A DNA stretch of 64,000 nucleotides from Lottia gigantea. Lineage: Eukaryota; Mollusca; Gastropoda; Lottiidae. Below the pieces are notes generated by a model that was given only the letters and a program-made list of their open reading frames with translations, was not told the origin of the DNA and did not search any database. Below are positions 1-12,400 of this stretch, piece after piece (positions within the stretch are counted from its first letter, which is position 1; the number at the start of each line of letters is the position of its first letter). The position numbers were made by a program, and so were the translations under genes. The stretch is from assembly GCF_000327385.1 (NCBI RefSeq), contig NW_008708458.1, forward strand, positions 1,539,219 through 1,603,218, read 5' to 3'.

Positions 1-990
1 AATTCACACACCTCAACATAATATACTCATCTCAACATAATATACACACCTCAACATAATATACACACCTCAACATAATATACACACCTCAACAGATTCA
101 ACCCACCTCAACATAATTTACACACCTCAACATAATTTACACACCTCAACATAATTTACACACCTCAACATAATCTACACACCTCAACATAATATACTTT
201 CCCCAATATAATTTAGAAACACCAACATAATTTAAACACCCCAACAAAATTTACACACCTCAACATAATCAACACACCTCAACATAATTCACACACCTCA
301 ACATAATATACTCATCTCAACATAATATACACACCTCAACATAATATACACACCTCAACATATTCGACCCACCTCAACATAATATATTTTCCCCAATATA
401 ATTTACACACACCAACATAATTTACACACCCTTACATAATTTACACACCCCAACATAATTTACACAATTTACACACCTCAACATAATATACACACCTCAA
501 CATAATATACTTTCCCCAATATAATCTACACACCTCAATATAATTTACACACCTCAACATAATAAACACGCCTACTTCAAATAATTTTCACACAAACATA
601 ATTTACACCCCAACATAATTCATACACCTCAACATAATATACACACCTCAACATAATTTAAACCCCAACATAATTCACACACCTCAATATTATTTACACA
701 CCTCAACATAATTTACACACCTCAACATAATAAACACGCCTACTTCAAATAATTTTCACACAAAACATAATTTACACCCCAAAATAATTCATACACCTCA
801 ACATAATATACACACCTCAACATAATTTAAACCCCAACATAATTCACACACCTCAACATAATATAGACACCTCAACATAATATACACACCTCAACATAAT
901 ATATTTTCACACCTACTTCAAAAAATTTACACACAAAACATAATTTACACCCCAAACATAATTTACACAACACAACATAATTTACACACA
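1..990. repeat. Minisatellite, 19-bp unit
   Basis: Tandem array with unit close to cacctcaacataatataca (19 bp). Many units vary at the atata/attta part, and some are interrupted by variants such as tttccccaatataat. Two longer blocks, around 560-600 and 725-775, repeat a cgcctacttcaaataatttt segment, so larger pieces have also been duplicated. The array is cut by the left edge of the window, so its full length is unknown. No coding capacity is seen. Confidence 0.95.
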
Positions 991-999
991 GTTACACAT

Positions 1000-3900
1000 C
1001 TCAATATCATTTATATATTTATTCAGGTATTCTATAAATAACCACTATTCCAACTGATTTGGATGCATGATGTAGTTTAGGAATGTCATTTTATCAAGGT
1101 TTTTTATCTAGATTCAAATATACCGGAGGTAGGTTTACAGTGGATGACTTTAGAAGGGTTTCATTGTACCAACATCAAAGATCTTTTTACTCCAACACAA
1201 TCGGTTTGCTGACATTTTAAGTCTTGTCCTTTATCTTTCATAATACACCTCATATAATATTATCAATTCATCAAACAAAAATGTTAAGCAAACTTTCTTT
1301 TCAAATTCCCGAAGCCTTTTGAAATTTAGAGCGCCGTTATTGTCTGGAATTCAGTCACACGACAATATTTTACATTCATCACGTCACATTTCACACCATT
1401 ATAACCAGAATATTGCGACAAAGTCATTGACAGCTCTACTGTTACGGGCATTGTCTCGACAATTGGAATATTTACATGCAAAAGACATGTAGTAATTCAT
1501 ATTTCAAACAAAAATAACAAAGGATTTTGGAAGTGAAGACAAGTTCTATGTGGGTTATGAGTCTGATGTAGATCTTAAAATATGCCAACCCAATTCTTTA
1601 ACACGTTTAATAGGCTCTACAGATGGGGTGCTATAAAATTTAGATCCAGAATGTCAGTACATGAAAATACTTGACACCGCTAAAACGGTGTAGAGGCAAA
1701 AAAGAAAAGTTAGAAAATTTGATAGGTTTTTGACAGATTTATTGTGTTTGTATAGAAGTATTCTAAAGATGTAATAAGATAAAGTCTACAGCATACTCAA
1801 GGTGTAATTTTTGAGGAAATATCAGTTAAAGAGGCAAAAGTGTCTTGGCGTATGAGGCAAGAAAAAAATAGATATGACATGTTTTACATGTACCCATTTA
1901 TTAAAAAACACTTATTTACCCTTAAATAAAATAAAATATAAAATATTTTTTATTGACAAAATAATAAAGATAACAATTTATATCTATTCATGCTATAGTA
2001 AAAATAAACACGGAATGGTTTATAATGTAATTATATAGCATAAAATAACAAAACATCATCCGATCAAATTACTGAATAATGTTACAGTATTTCTTTCTTT
2101 CTTGTAGCAGATCACAGATTGAATCTGATATTTTCTGGCCACGAAAGACACGGAACTTTTGAATTTGAGCTCCACTATTATAAGTATTATTTCAGATGTC
2201 CGTGGCAGCGATTGCTGGGCCCTCAGGAAAACAAAATGACATTCATTCAGTTTCTTTGTAACATTTATTACAACAATAGGTACTATTTCCTCAGGTACCT
2301 GTATTTTCTTTCAATTTTGTAACGCACATAGTTTACTCCAATGAAGCATCTGAAAAATTAGACTCTCTAGCTTTGAATAATAATGTACGACAATTGTTTC
2401 GTTTCAGATTATAATTGGATTTCCTAATTTATGGAACGTTAAAATAACAAAAAAGCGAATTATTGAAAAATTAATAAAAGCATTAGTTTTGTGATGACAG
2501 AAGTCTAGATTATCCAGATATTATCACTGATTGTTAAAGGGTAAAATATTATAAAACAATATCCTCTTCCTATTGTTATCACCTTTATAGACAAGATCAT
2601 TAGAAGTATTTAAATCTGTTACAGAGTAGGTCTCCAATCTCTTGAAATCGTCTCAAACTGATAAAATAACAAGCTCAATACATCTTTAATTGGTCTAATC
2701 AGTATAAATACATGGTTAACATCGGAATAAAATGTGGTTGAAAACATGACAAGACGCTATCAATAACATTAAGAAGTTCTAATTGCTTCAATACGGATGT
2801 GATATCATACACCCCCTGTAGAAATATAAATATCACAGACAAAAACTTGTCAAACTCACCAAATACTAGATAAACATTGTTAATTTACCGTCTTCAGGTC
2901 CCAGCCTCTTGTTAGCATTTCAACAAATTAGATTGCCTTCAGCTACTTCCAGTTCAGACATGGTAACTTTGAAATAGGGTGGCATTAACGGCCAAGTTAT
3001 GATGTTGTTGGTCACGTTTGTTTTCTGCTCTCTTGTAAATGATACCAATAGATATAGGCTTTTTGGACTGAATGTGAATAAAAACTGAACAAATATGATA
3101 ACTATGATATAATTTGGCATTTACTGTTAGATAATGATGTTGCAAACCAATTATTGCTGCTGCATTCCGTTCTCCTGTAATTGATTGCGGTGTCCTACTG
3201 TCGAATTTACCAATAGATATAGGCAATAATTTGTGGACTTCTGAAGATAATAACAGCTACTTCCCAATCAGATATGGTAACTTTGATAGAGGGTGGCATT
3301 AAAGGCTAAGTTATGGTGTTGTTAGTCCTGTTTGTGCTGTTTTCTGTCTTCTAATATTGACTGTGGTGTGACTGTAGAATTTACCAATAGATATTGGCGA
3401 TTTGTGGACCTTTGAAGACTTTAACACGTTCGATAGAGTAATAAATATAATGAAAAATTCTAAGGAATCAAGCAGTAGTTACGCCCTGATTTGATTTGCA
3501 AATGGATATGGTGCATTTTATTAGTAAGGACGACTTTTACACCATAATATCGTATATCGCATATAAATATCAATTCATAATTTACAGTTACCTATAATCT
3601 AATGCAATTCAAGTACATAATTTGAGTGTGTTGAGACACAATAACTTCAAACAGGCGGCTTCAACTTGGGCGATGAACTTAAATCATAAACTAAAGAATA
3701 AGCAAGATACTTTAATAATGTAAACTAGTGAAGTGGATGTTATCTTTGTAGATAATTACTAGATAATTACAGATCTAACAACCGAACATACCAGATACCA
3801 GATACAGAGAATTTTAAAAATAAAACAGATAGTTTCATATAAGATTTAGATTATATTTCTGGGTGTTGGAATGACATCACCTATTCAACACTGTCAGGAA

Positions 3901-4143
3901 TCATTAAAATGTATGTTATATTCTATTACAGTCTAATTAAAATTAGACCTTACTTCTGTTCGTATTTTATTAATTTCGTTTTGAATGTTTTATTAGCTAC
4001 TAGCTTTGTACGTAACCACTACAGTAAGGTCTAACAGTGTCCTTCTTGACTTTTCTTACGTTAACTTTTGCTTGACCTCTGTTTTAACCAATCACATGAC
4101 TGCCCTTTCTAGCGACAGGATAATGTGACGCGAACAATAGGTG
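1000..4143. other. Intergenic, no gene recognised
   Basis: AT-rich sequence with only short chance reading frames. The one structure I see is a degenerate repeated block at 2940-3400, listed separately. No exon, RNA gene or intact transposon was recognised here. Confidence 0.6.
2940..3405. repeat. Degenerate direct repeats
   Basis: The block starting cagctacttccagttcagac at about 2940 returns at about 3250 in diverged form, with shared landmarks: tggtaactttga, agggtggcattaa, agttatg-tgttgtt, and accaatagatat-ggc. A third, partial copy at about 3140-3235 shares the second half (gcggtgtcctactgtcgaatttacc and following). The copies are roughly 100-160 bp long with many substitutions and indels, so this is an old local duplication. 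The two overlapping minus-strand frames here are translations of the repeat and are not called as genes. Confidence 0.7.
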
Positions 4144-4462
4144 CATTTCGAGGGCTCCGGCCACTAATGCCTACATCCACTAATGCCTGCAGTATAAATT
4201 AAAGAAAGACATGCACTAGTGAATTTCAGCGATACCTGCTATCATAGCTACCCAACCTCTAATTGGACAAGTCCACTTTAGTGGAATATTGTCTATAGGC
4301 GACAAAAGACAGAAAGTTGTATAGCACTTTTTTTATTTATATATCAGTATAATAATAACATAATTGACATAATAACACTACAAGTAGAAAAAGGGTCATA
4401 TTAGCACTCTTTTCATTATATATTAGCACTCTTTTTTATATATCAGTTCGTAACATTTTTTT

Positions 4463-4946
4463 TCACGAGAGTTTTAGCAAGTGTCCTGCAGCATTCAAAA
4501 ACTGAAGAGGCGTCTTTCTGTGTATGAACAAGTCATCTTTAAGGGCTGGAGTAGTCTTCCTACGCTGCTTGTAGAGACCACTTCTTTTTGAATAAAAGGA
4601 TGGAAAAACTGCGGCAACATCTGCTTCCAACGTGGCAACCTCTTCCTCAAAGATGGCTGGAATTTCTGACAAAGTTTCCAACTGTTGTACACTTGCCTGT
4701 GCATCCAGTGGTTACACATTTCCAGTGTACACAGGTCTGTCTTCTGTTGTTTAGGCGGTACCGATATCCATCAAGAACGACCTGCTGGCCACCTTTCTGT
4801 GATGTCACGAACTCAACGATCTGAGGATTGGCCATGTCTAATAAACCAAAATGGGTAAATAGTGTCAGAGATGTTTTGGGGAATACTGTTTGCATCGCAC
4901 TGTCATTTTTATACCAATGCATGTGTTGGCCTTTGAGATAACTCAT
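4463..4946 (-). pseudogene. FLYWCH zinc-finger protein of the MULE-like element
   Basis: The minus-strand frame from 4946 down to 4647 carries a FLYWCH-type zinc finger. It has an F in EFVTSQKGG, then DGYRYRL, W in HWKC, and the cysteine pair of WKCVTTGCTGKC. The frame ends just after the second cysteine region, before a clear final HxH pair. Downstream, in another minus frame (about 4681-4463), is a stretch like the tail of such proteins, including SFYSKRSGLYKQRRKTTPAL, which resembles the conserved LY-x-x-R-R-K-x-x-P motif. The two parts lie in different frames, so the gene looks frameshifted unless a small intron joins them. The role in the transposon (end binding or regulation) is inference. 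Confidence 0.65.
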
Positions 4947-4974
4947 GAAGCTTCTAATCCTCTGCTAAAAACTC

Positions 4975-5345
4975 AACTCATGTTAATATCACTAAGTAGG
5001 AATTACATTCAACAATAAATTGACATTATCCAGTTAATTGATTATATTGAGAAAATAAATCTAATATTAACTTGTGATAATATCACAACAAGGAATGATA
5101 TTTATATTCAACAATAAAATGACATTATCCAGTTAATTGATCATACATGTATTGAAAAAAGAAATCTAATTTTAACTTGTGCTAATATCACAACAAGGAA
5201 TGATATTTATATTCAACAATAAAATGACATTATCCAGTTAATTGATTATACATGTATTGAAAAAAGAAATCTAATTTTAACTTGTGCTAATATCACAACA
5301 AGGAATGATTGACAATAAATTGACATTATTCAGTTCTATTAGACT
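4975..5345. repeat. 100-105-bp tandem repeat inside the MULE-like element
   Basis: The landmark tgacattatccagttaattg recurs at 5021, 5120 and 5225, and a diverged copy is at 5320, with aacttgtg-taatatcacaac between copies. Spacing is about 99, 105 and 95 bp. It fills the part of the transposon upstream of the FLYWCH frame. Confidence 0.85.
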
Positions 5346-5538
5346 CCAATTAATAATATTTAGGTTAAGAAATGAAATCTAATATTGGAAGAGTTTATTC
5401 CTAGCATGGGTATGTTGTTTTCACTATGTAGGTATTATTCCACACTGCTTTATTTTATTGTAGTCATTAGTAACTGTAGGCATTAGTGGATGTAGGCATT
5501 AGTGGATGTAGGCATTAGTGGACGACGCCATTTCGAGG

Positions 5539-6240
5539 CACATTAGACTAGATTTTTCAAGTCCGCTACTCTAATACGCCTCCGAATGCACCTTAATAAT
5601 CGCGTATAAACTGGCACTTATCATATCCAAACTACATTCAATACCATCAAAACAAGATCCAGAGCGAATAAGAACGAATGCAACAGTGTCGGGAGTAATA
5701 TGTAACATTGTTGCATACTTCACAACATGAATAAATATAAATAAGAGTTAACATGAGAGTCTGGACTTATACAATCCACAGTGCAAAAATGACCTTTGAA
5801 TATCAAACTAGAAGCCACTTAACATCAATTAGCTTATCTTGTCTCAGACACGTGTTAATGTACAGTTTAAAACAGAAGAAGTCCTGAAAACAACCAACGA
5901 TGGTTGATTTCTTATCAGAAACCAGTAGTCAAATACCATCTTTATTACTTGGCAAATGGTATGAATTAAAAAAATCAGAAAAAGGTACTCTATAATAATA
6001 AATAATAATAATCTTCGTTTATAACATTTTGCACCATTTCTGGTCAAAGACAATACATAAAGTAACAAGTACAATCACATGATACAAATTAAAATCATCA
6101 AGTAGAAATTGACAATACAATAATACATTCACAAAGGACGACTAGATGATAAACTGACAATAACAAAATACAAAAAATAGTAATGTAATATGATTCTATA
6201 GCAATTCAGAACATGCAATAAATAAAGTCGATGAGGATAA
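5539..6240. other. Intergenic, no gene recognised
   Basis: AT-rich sequence between the transposon and the 20-bp minisatellite. I see no exon, RNA gene or structured repeat. Confidence 0.5.
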
Positions 6241-6242
6241 GA

Positions 6243-6642
6243 GTAGCCAGTAGCTACTGGACAGGGAGTAGCTACAGTGGGCAAGGAGTAGCTACAGTGG
6301 ACAAGGAGTAGCTAAGTGGACAAGGAGTAGCTATAGTGGACAAGGAGTAGCTAAAGTGGACAAGGAGTAGCTAGTGGACAAGGAGAGCTATAGTGGACAA
6401 GGAGTAGCTATAATGGACAAGGAGTAGCTATAGTGGACAAGGAGTAGCTACAGTTGACAAGGAGTAGCTACAGTGGACAAGGAGTGGCTATAGTGGACAA
6501 GGAGTAGCTACAGTGGACAAGGAGTAGCTATAGTGGACAAGGAGTAGCTACAGTGGACAAGGAGTAGCTAGTGGACAAGGAGTAGCTAGTGGACAAAGAG
6601 TAGCTATAGTTGACAAGGAGTAGCTATAGTGTGCAAGGCTAG
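6243..6642. repeat. Minisatellite, 20-bp unit
   Basis: About 20 copies of a unit close to gtggacaaggagtagctaca. Copies differ mainly in the two bases before gtgg (ca, ta, aa or missing), and several units are shortened by 3-4 bases. There is no reading frame through the array. Confidence 0.95.
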
Positions 6643-6959
6643 ACTGAAGACAAATGGTTACTATGAATTACTATGAGACAAGATCCAGCTGAAACTGGTG
6701 GCTAGAAAGTTTTTCATCATTGTCACCTTTGGAACGAACCACCAGACATTCAGTGGTAAATATACGACAATGTTGACACTTCTATTACGATTTACTTGAG
6801 AAATTCTGGGGATTTATCTTGTTAGTATGTTTTGCAATATATCCATTTTACTGTACAACATCATAAAATTTTTACCATCGACATACCACGTTATCTTACG
6901 TATACATTTTCAAAGTACCTGTAAAATGAAATGTGTAACCCACATGGATCCTGATTAAA

Positions 6960-7160
6960 GGTAGGAATAGACGATGTACGGAGTCCGATACGGTATACGG
7001 TGCGGGATTATCGATACAGAAGAATATAGTAGAAGCGAATCGTGTTCGCACCGTGTCCGGACCCGTACCTCGTGTGTTCACATGTTTCATTTTCTACTGC
7101 ATCGATCATCCCGCACCGTACACCGCACCGGACACAGCGAGACAGACAGTCATTTTGTTC
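6960..7160. repeat. Inverted repeat, possible MITE
   Basis: The stretch from about 6983, tccgatacggtatacggtgc followed by gggattatcgatacag, is mirrored on the other strand at about 7095-7140 (ctgcatcgatcatcccgcac then cgtacaccgcaccgga). About 37 bp match with a few changes, around a loop of about 65 bp. The block is much richer in GC and CpG than its surroundings. It looks like a foldback or MITE-type repeat, but I cannot define its ends or a target duplication. Confidence 0.5.
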
Positions 7161-9365
7161 TAGCTTTTGTCCTTGTTTTTGATATCTGTCGAACTACCAT
7201 ACAGGTCTGGTTAACTGAGATTACAACCAAAATGGATCTTGAATGGTTACCACATACATCAGGCATATACAATGTCAATACATCTTATGTTCCATTTTTC
7301 TGAATCGACCCGGAAGCACTTTTTGGAAATTGTTGCGAAAGGTCCCAGAAGAGGTAGCCTATTCAATATTCGAATATGACCGCCCTATTGGACAAGAAGC
7401 CAAAAGAGTGTAAAAGCTAAACGACGTAACCTAATACTAGTATTAATCATAATAAATAATTCCTAGCATAAAAAACACGCATTTTATGACTACTTTCATT
7501 TTATCAATTGTTGTAAGAGCATGTTAGTGTACTTAACTACCCATTTAATTTTACAGTGTTGTTAATAGATATTACAGATGTCAAGTTTTCACTGATAAAA
7601 TACACTGTAAAAACCATCAGAAAAATATTATCATCTCTTCCAATACAATTCGTATATATGGTATATGCCACAACAGTGGATGCAACAACCAATCGTCAAA
7701 TTCAATCAATTATAAAATCTTAAAATTCGATGGAATAATCTATTTATGCCCAAATAATGTAATGTAAAGTAATAGTATTTAGCAATGATAGTCTTAAATG
7801 TTGAAATTGGCGCAGAATCAAGTTCAAAGAAAATTTGCATTCTAAAGCAGGGGTAGAGTCAAAGTTGATCAAGTGGCACTTTAAAAACATACAAAAGACA
7901 GAAATCTCACTGGCAAATGCCCGCAACTGTTGTGGGGATTTTACAGTGAGAATTTACAGTGAGGTGATAAAACGATTTACCATTTTTTTTTTGCCTCTTT
8001 CTTCTTTGAAATTTCAGCCTGTAAATAATGCGTCAAATATGTTGATATTGTGATGAGTGATGTTTGTTTCAGTTGAAAACCATTCAAGATATCAGCGAGT
8101 TAAATGAATGGTACTTACTAACAAGGTGGATGAGGTCTTTAGTACGTCTTTAGTACTATTTAGGTACCATCGTCTCGTATTAGACACAGTGTTAACAAGA
8201 TACCAATCAATTCAAATTTGACTATTTACAGAAAAAATATATTCCATATACTTTGATGGGGATCAGATGTTTTTTATCTGTATTGGTGACATTATAGCTT
8301 TTTATTGCAACATTCCGATCGCAATTCCTTAAAAGAATTTTGACGTCAATTTTGCAGATAATATTCATGGTTCAATCTAAACGGTATCGCAACGCTTTCA
8401 AATTCAAAATGGACCCTTTTTCAATCAAGACGATCTGCGGATCAAATCAAATTGTATATTTTTTCATGCGTATCTTTTGCCAAATCTAGAAATATGCGGC
8501 AACTAGTTAATGTTATTGGCAAGATCTTTTGAAGATTAACTTACTGAGGGTTCATCTGTTCATCCAAACATTTTTCCTATCGTTGCAAGAATAACCCATT
8601 TAGGTGAACTCAAACTTTACATGCAAGATCCATGAGGTAAACAGCTTAAGTTGGTCAAAGCCTGTCGGTGCCATAGTAGCGGAAGTAGTGTACCTCTACT
8701 AGTACATGTTTCACATTCTGAATCCGGTTGCAGGGAAATATAATTCTTTATGGCATATCAATTTCTCTGAATGAAATAAAAGAAATTCTCACGATTTTTA
8801 TGAATGGCCATTTGAAAATGACATGCAATTTAAAAACATATTTCTTGTAACATTATCTTGGTATACAGTTGTCAAGAAGAATATTTCAAGGAAACAATAG
8901 GTTCGGTTGAGGTTAGTGTAAAATGCCTCTCCATTGCCATCCGAGTTTATTTAACGAAACTGATCCCTCATTGGCCATTTAAAACTGCGAGCGCAGCCAA
9001 AAGTTCAATGATCAAAGAGTCACCTGATACTCACGTAATAAAACAAAAGTTACAACAATAATTTACAGTCATCGTGCAGGTAATTTCATATGTGTTAGAA
9101 AAAGTGAATGTCGACAGAGCGTAATTTATGTTGTAAAGCGGGGCGTTTACCACCATCCTCTAAAACACAGGATATATAAAATAAACACTACATGTTAAAT
9201 GTGCAATGTAAAATATTTATTTGAAATGAAAGATGATATTAAAATATGAATGAATGTAAAGGTTGTTTCCAATCAGTGTCAATACAATAACACACCATCG
9301 GTTTCCTTCTCCGCCTGACAGATTCCATATGCACCCATTTACTCCTTAATGCCAATACACTGGAG
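7161..9365. other. Intergenic, no gene recognised
   Basis: Short chance reading frames only. No splice-linked coding peptides, RNA genes or repeats were recognised. Confidence 0.5.
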
Positions 9366-9430
9366 AGTATACTTCCGGTAGCTGGCATGTCACGTGATTG
9401 GTCAGTCTCATGCACAAACCAATCATCGTC
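9366..9430. promoter_or_regulatory. Promoter-like motif cluster (ETS, E-box, two CCAAT)
   Basis: Within 53 bp there is an ETS site (acttccggta, 9371-9380), a palindromic E-box of the USF type (gtcacgtgattg, 9389-9400), a reverse CCAAT box overlapping it (attgg, 9397-9401) and a forward CCAAT box (9419-9423). This combination is typical of TATA-less housekeeping promoters in animals. No exon could be tied to it on either strand, so the call rests on motifs alone. Confidence 0.4.
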
Positions 9431-12400
9431 TGTTATTTTTGTGAATGAAATGTAAAAACAATGAATGAAATGTAAGTTGTCAATGAACTCTAATATCTAT
9501 GTACATGTGTACAATATTTTTAATTTTAAGATGTTTATGGCAGCTTCCTCTACATGGCCATTGATTATTTGAGCTTGTTTCCATCTAAAATATGTCTTTG
9601 TAGGTATATGCTCACCAAAAGTAGACCGAAATATAAGAGAGGGAATATCTGTACCATACCTCAAAAGCCAGACTTTAGTATTTCCATCACAGTGACGAAT
9701 GGGGGTTATATATATGATATACTCGTTATTTTACAAATCACCGTTTCTGGCATTTTCCACATTGGAAATTTGACCTATAGATGTAAATGTATTTCTGAAA
9801 ACGCTGTCGATAAACGATTTTTACATATCTGAAATAGGCCGATAGCGACAAGTTGGTCATATTATTAGCTCTCAAGTTAAAAAAGGGCAAATCTACAAAG
9901 TTACAAAACAAATAAGTCTTTACCAATGTCTATATTTGAAATCATTAAAACAAATGTGTACCCAATAACCTTTTAAAGACTGGAAAGTTTAGGTAAGGTA
10001 AGGAATCAATCCAATTCAGCCCCACCACAATGCTCTAAAGTACAATGGCCTTTTTCTAACAATGAACGAATCTACACGAAACAAATCAGGCCACATGGCA
10101 GGACAGGAAGACCTTCCTTAACTCGGGTGCAATCTCATTTAGGCGAACGAATTGAAGCCAGTTTAGCCAAATGCTTGGTAATTGCTCTCTCTTTTCCATA
10201 ACCGCATGCACCGTGGCTTTCATTTATTTAAGGGAGGGGTCATTGACTATAACATTGTGATTAATCTAATGCAAGGAGCGGTCATTGGTCAGATTATTAT
10301 TATCTCCAGTTGTAATATTACGGTTGTGTTGTCTGAGTTTGAGTACATCTGTAAACTATAGACACTCATCTGGAAACCATTAATTCATGACGAAGACAAT
10401 ATTTGGAAATGTTAACAACTAAAATAATACTTGAAAAACATTTAATATGAATAATTAGCGCTGTAATGACCCAGTGTTCTTCCAACTCGCATTAATTATA
10501 ATAAATGAAACGATTTGCCTGCTAGTACATGTTGCTTCACCCAATCAGGTGCAGAATGACAGAACGTAACACTCCATATCAATTCATTTCCATCAGTCAA
10601 AAACAAACTCAAATATGTTTTCCTAGAAAACTAACCGAGACATAATCTGGAACGTTTGTTCATCCTCAAGAATGGCCACCTTCGTCTGACCAGTTTTCAA
10701 ATGTTCATGGGAGATATTAAGACGAGCACCTTGCCATTACTTGCAATGAATATCTCATACCATGTAAGCTACATATGATGGAGGGGAAAGATTGTACGTA
10801 ATGATAAAGCACAGCCTATCCCCAAGTTCTCTATCTTGATGGTAGGTACAGATAGATGATGCACCTGCTGTCATATAGGGAAGAGGCAATGAGTGACATA
10901 ATCCGATTTAAAGATTAGGCTGAAAAATTACAAAAACCTTCCGTAATAACAGAAAAATGCTGGAAATATGTTGACTGTAGGCTTCAGTGCTTACAACATA
11001 AACTGGCAATAATCAACATAACTCAAACATGTGTTCACCTCCAAAAAACTGTTGTATTCAAATAGCCAGTTATGACTTTGCACTCGTTCACCCTAATGGT
11101 TCCAATCTAGCAAGTTCGTATCATTTTATATTTTCTTTTCATTGTGGCCAAAATGGGACCTTCGTGTACCTTCTAATGTCTTGAAATAATTGTAGGAAAT
11201 GTACGTAACTTCCTAAGATCATTGTGAACTAAACGAAACTTGTAAGTTCCACTTGGATATCAGGGTTCATGTAAGAACAGAGTAAAACAGTCATTAACTT
11301 GGAGCTAAATCAAAAGGAGTTTTACATAAAAAGAGTAAGTGCTTCGTCAAGGTTAAGTCATCAAATGTCATTGAGTACAGTTCCTTCTCCTCGTACCGGT
11401 TCGTACAGTTTTACTGGAGATTGGCACTCTATATCAAATTGTTTCCTTATTTTCCTAAGTAACAAATTTCCCCAAGACCTTTCATAGTATTTTGGTATAC
11501 TCTCTGGAAAATCGGTTCAAAATTCAGATCCCCTTTCAGAATGGTGCAACCGTGCATTTCCTCAATGAAATTGTGAGAAAGTTGTCAAAAGAATTTTATC
11601 ATAGGAGAACGACAAAGATCGTGTAAGACTCATTTACATAGCCAGAAAAAAGCTGAAAATGATCATTGAACGCAGTAACTCTTGAACTTGGTCCATTGCT
11701 AAGAATATTTGACTTTTTCACAAAGGATAATAATAGTCGGTATAAGTGAGTAGATATATCAGCTATTTTATAATGAAGAAATATTCTGATAATCATTAAG
11801 GTTTTTGCACTCAAACAAGTACAGAAAATGTCAGAAATTCGTTTCAGTGGTCTATAAATATGAACCAAACAATCGTGATTAATACTACCAAAGCTTCAAA
11901 GGATTGTTCTTTACTGCTTTATATAATATGTTTGTAAATTAACAGAAAAGGTTGCATAAACAATATTTTGAATTTAAAACCCAACTAATTCAACAAATCG
12001 TTGATTTACAGTCTAGTCTTTCTAGCTAATCCTAACACCTAATTATAATGATTAAAGTTCGGATATTTACATGTTTTTTTTAGATTATCCACGTGAGCAG
12101 TGAAGTTAAATAAAATTTGTATACATGTACATATATTCAGAGCACGGTGCTAAAGGATCAATCTAATTGAAATACTTAACAATTTCGTCTACATAATAAT
12201 CTGACATCTTTTCCATCGCAGTTCTGTTCTAATGACGTTATTTTTAACCAATCAAAGCGTGAAAACCGTATCCTGATAAGAATTGCTCTATTTTGGTTTG
12301 GCTAGCCTACAAATCGGTATTAGGGGTCCTACATAAAAGTAAAAAAAATTGTAACCTAATCTCAATAAGATCGATCAAGATCGAACAGAGTAAGGTATTT

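Larger units (their letters stand above)
4144..5538 (-). mobile_element. MULE-like DNA transposon with FLYWCH gene
   Basis: The element spans 4154-5528 (1375 bp) and is flanked by an exact 10-bp target duplication, catttcgagg, at 4144-4153 and 5529-5538. The ends are inverted: gctccggccactaatgcc on the left against gcgtcgtccactaatgcc read inward from the right, 15 of 18 matching. The motif ccactaatgcctacat is repeated about twice in the left end and three times in the right end. A 9-10-bp duplication is typical of Mutator-like elements, and FLYWCH zinc-finger genes are known passengers of animal MULEs. No transposase is seen, so it is non-autonomous or internally deleted. About 3.5 copies of a 100-105-bp tandem repeat lie at 4975-5345. 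Confidence 0.8.
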
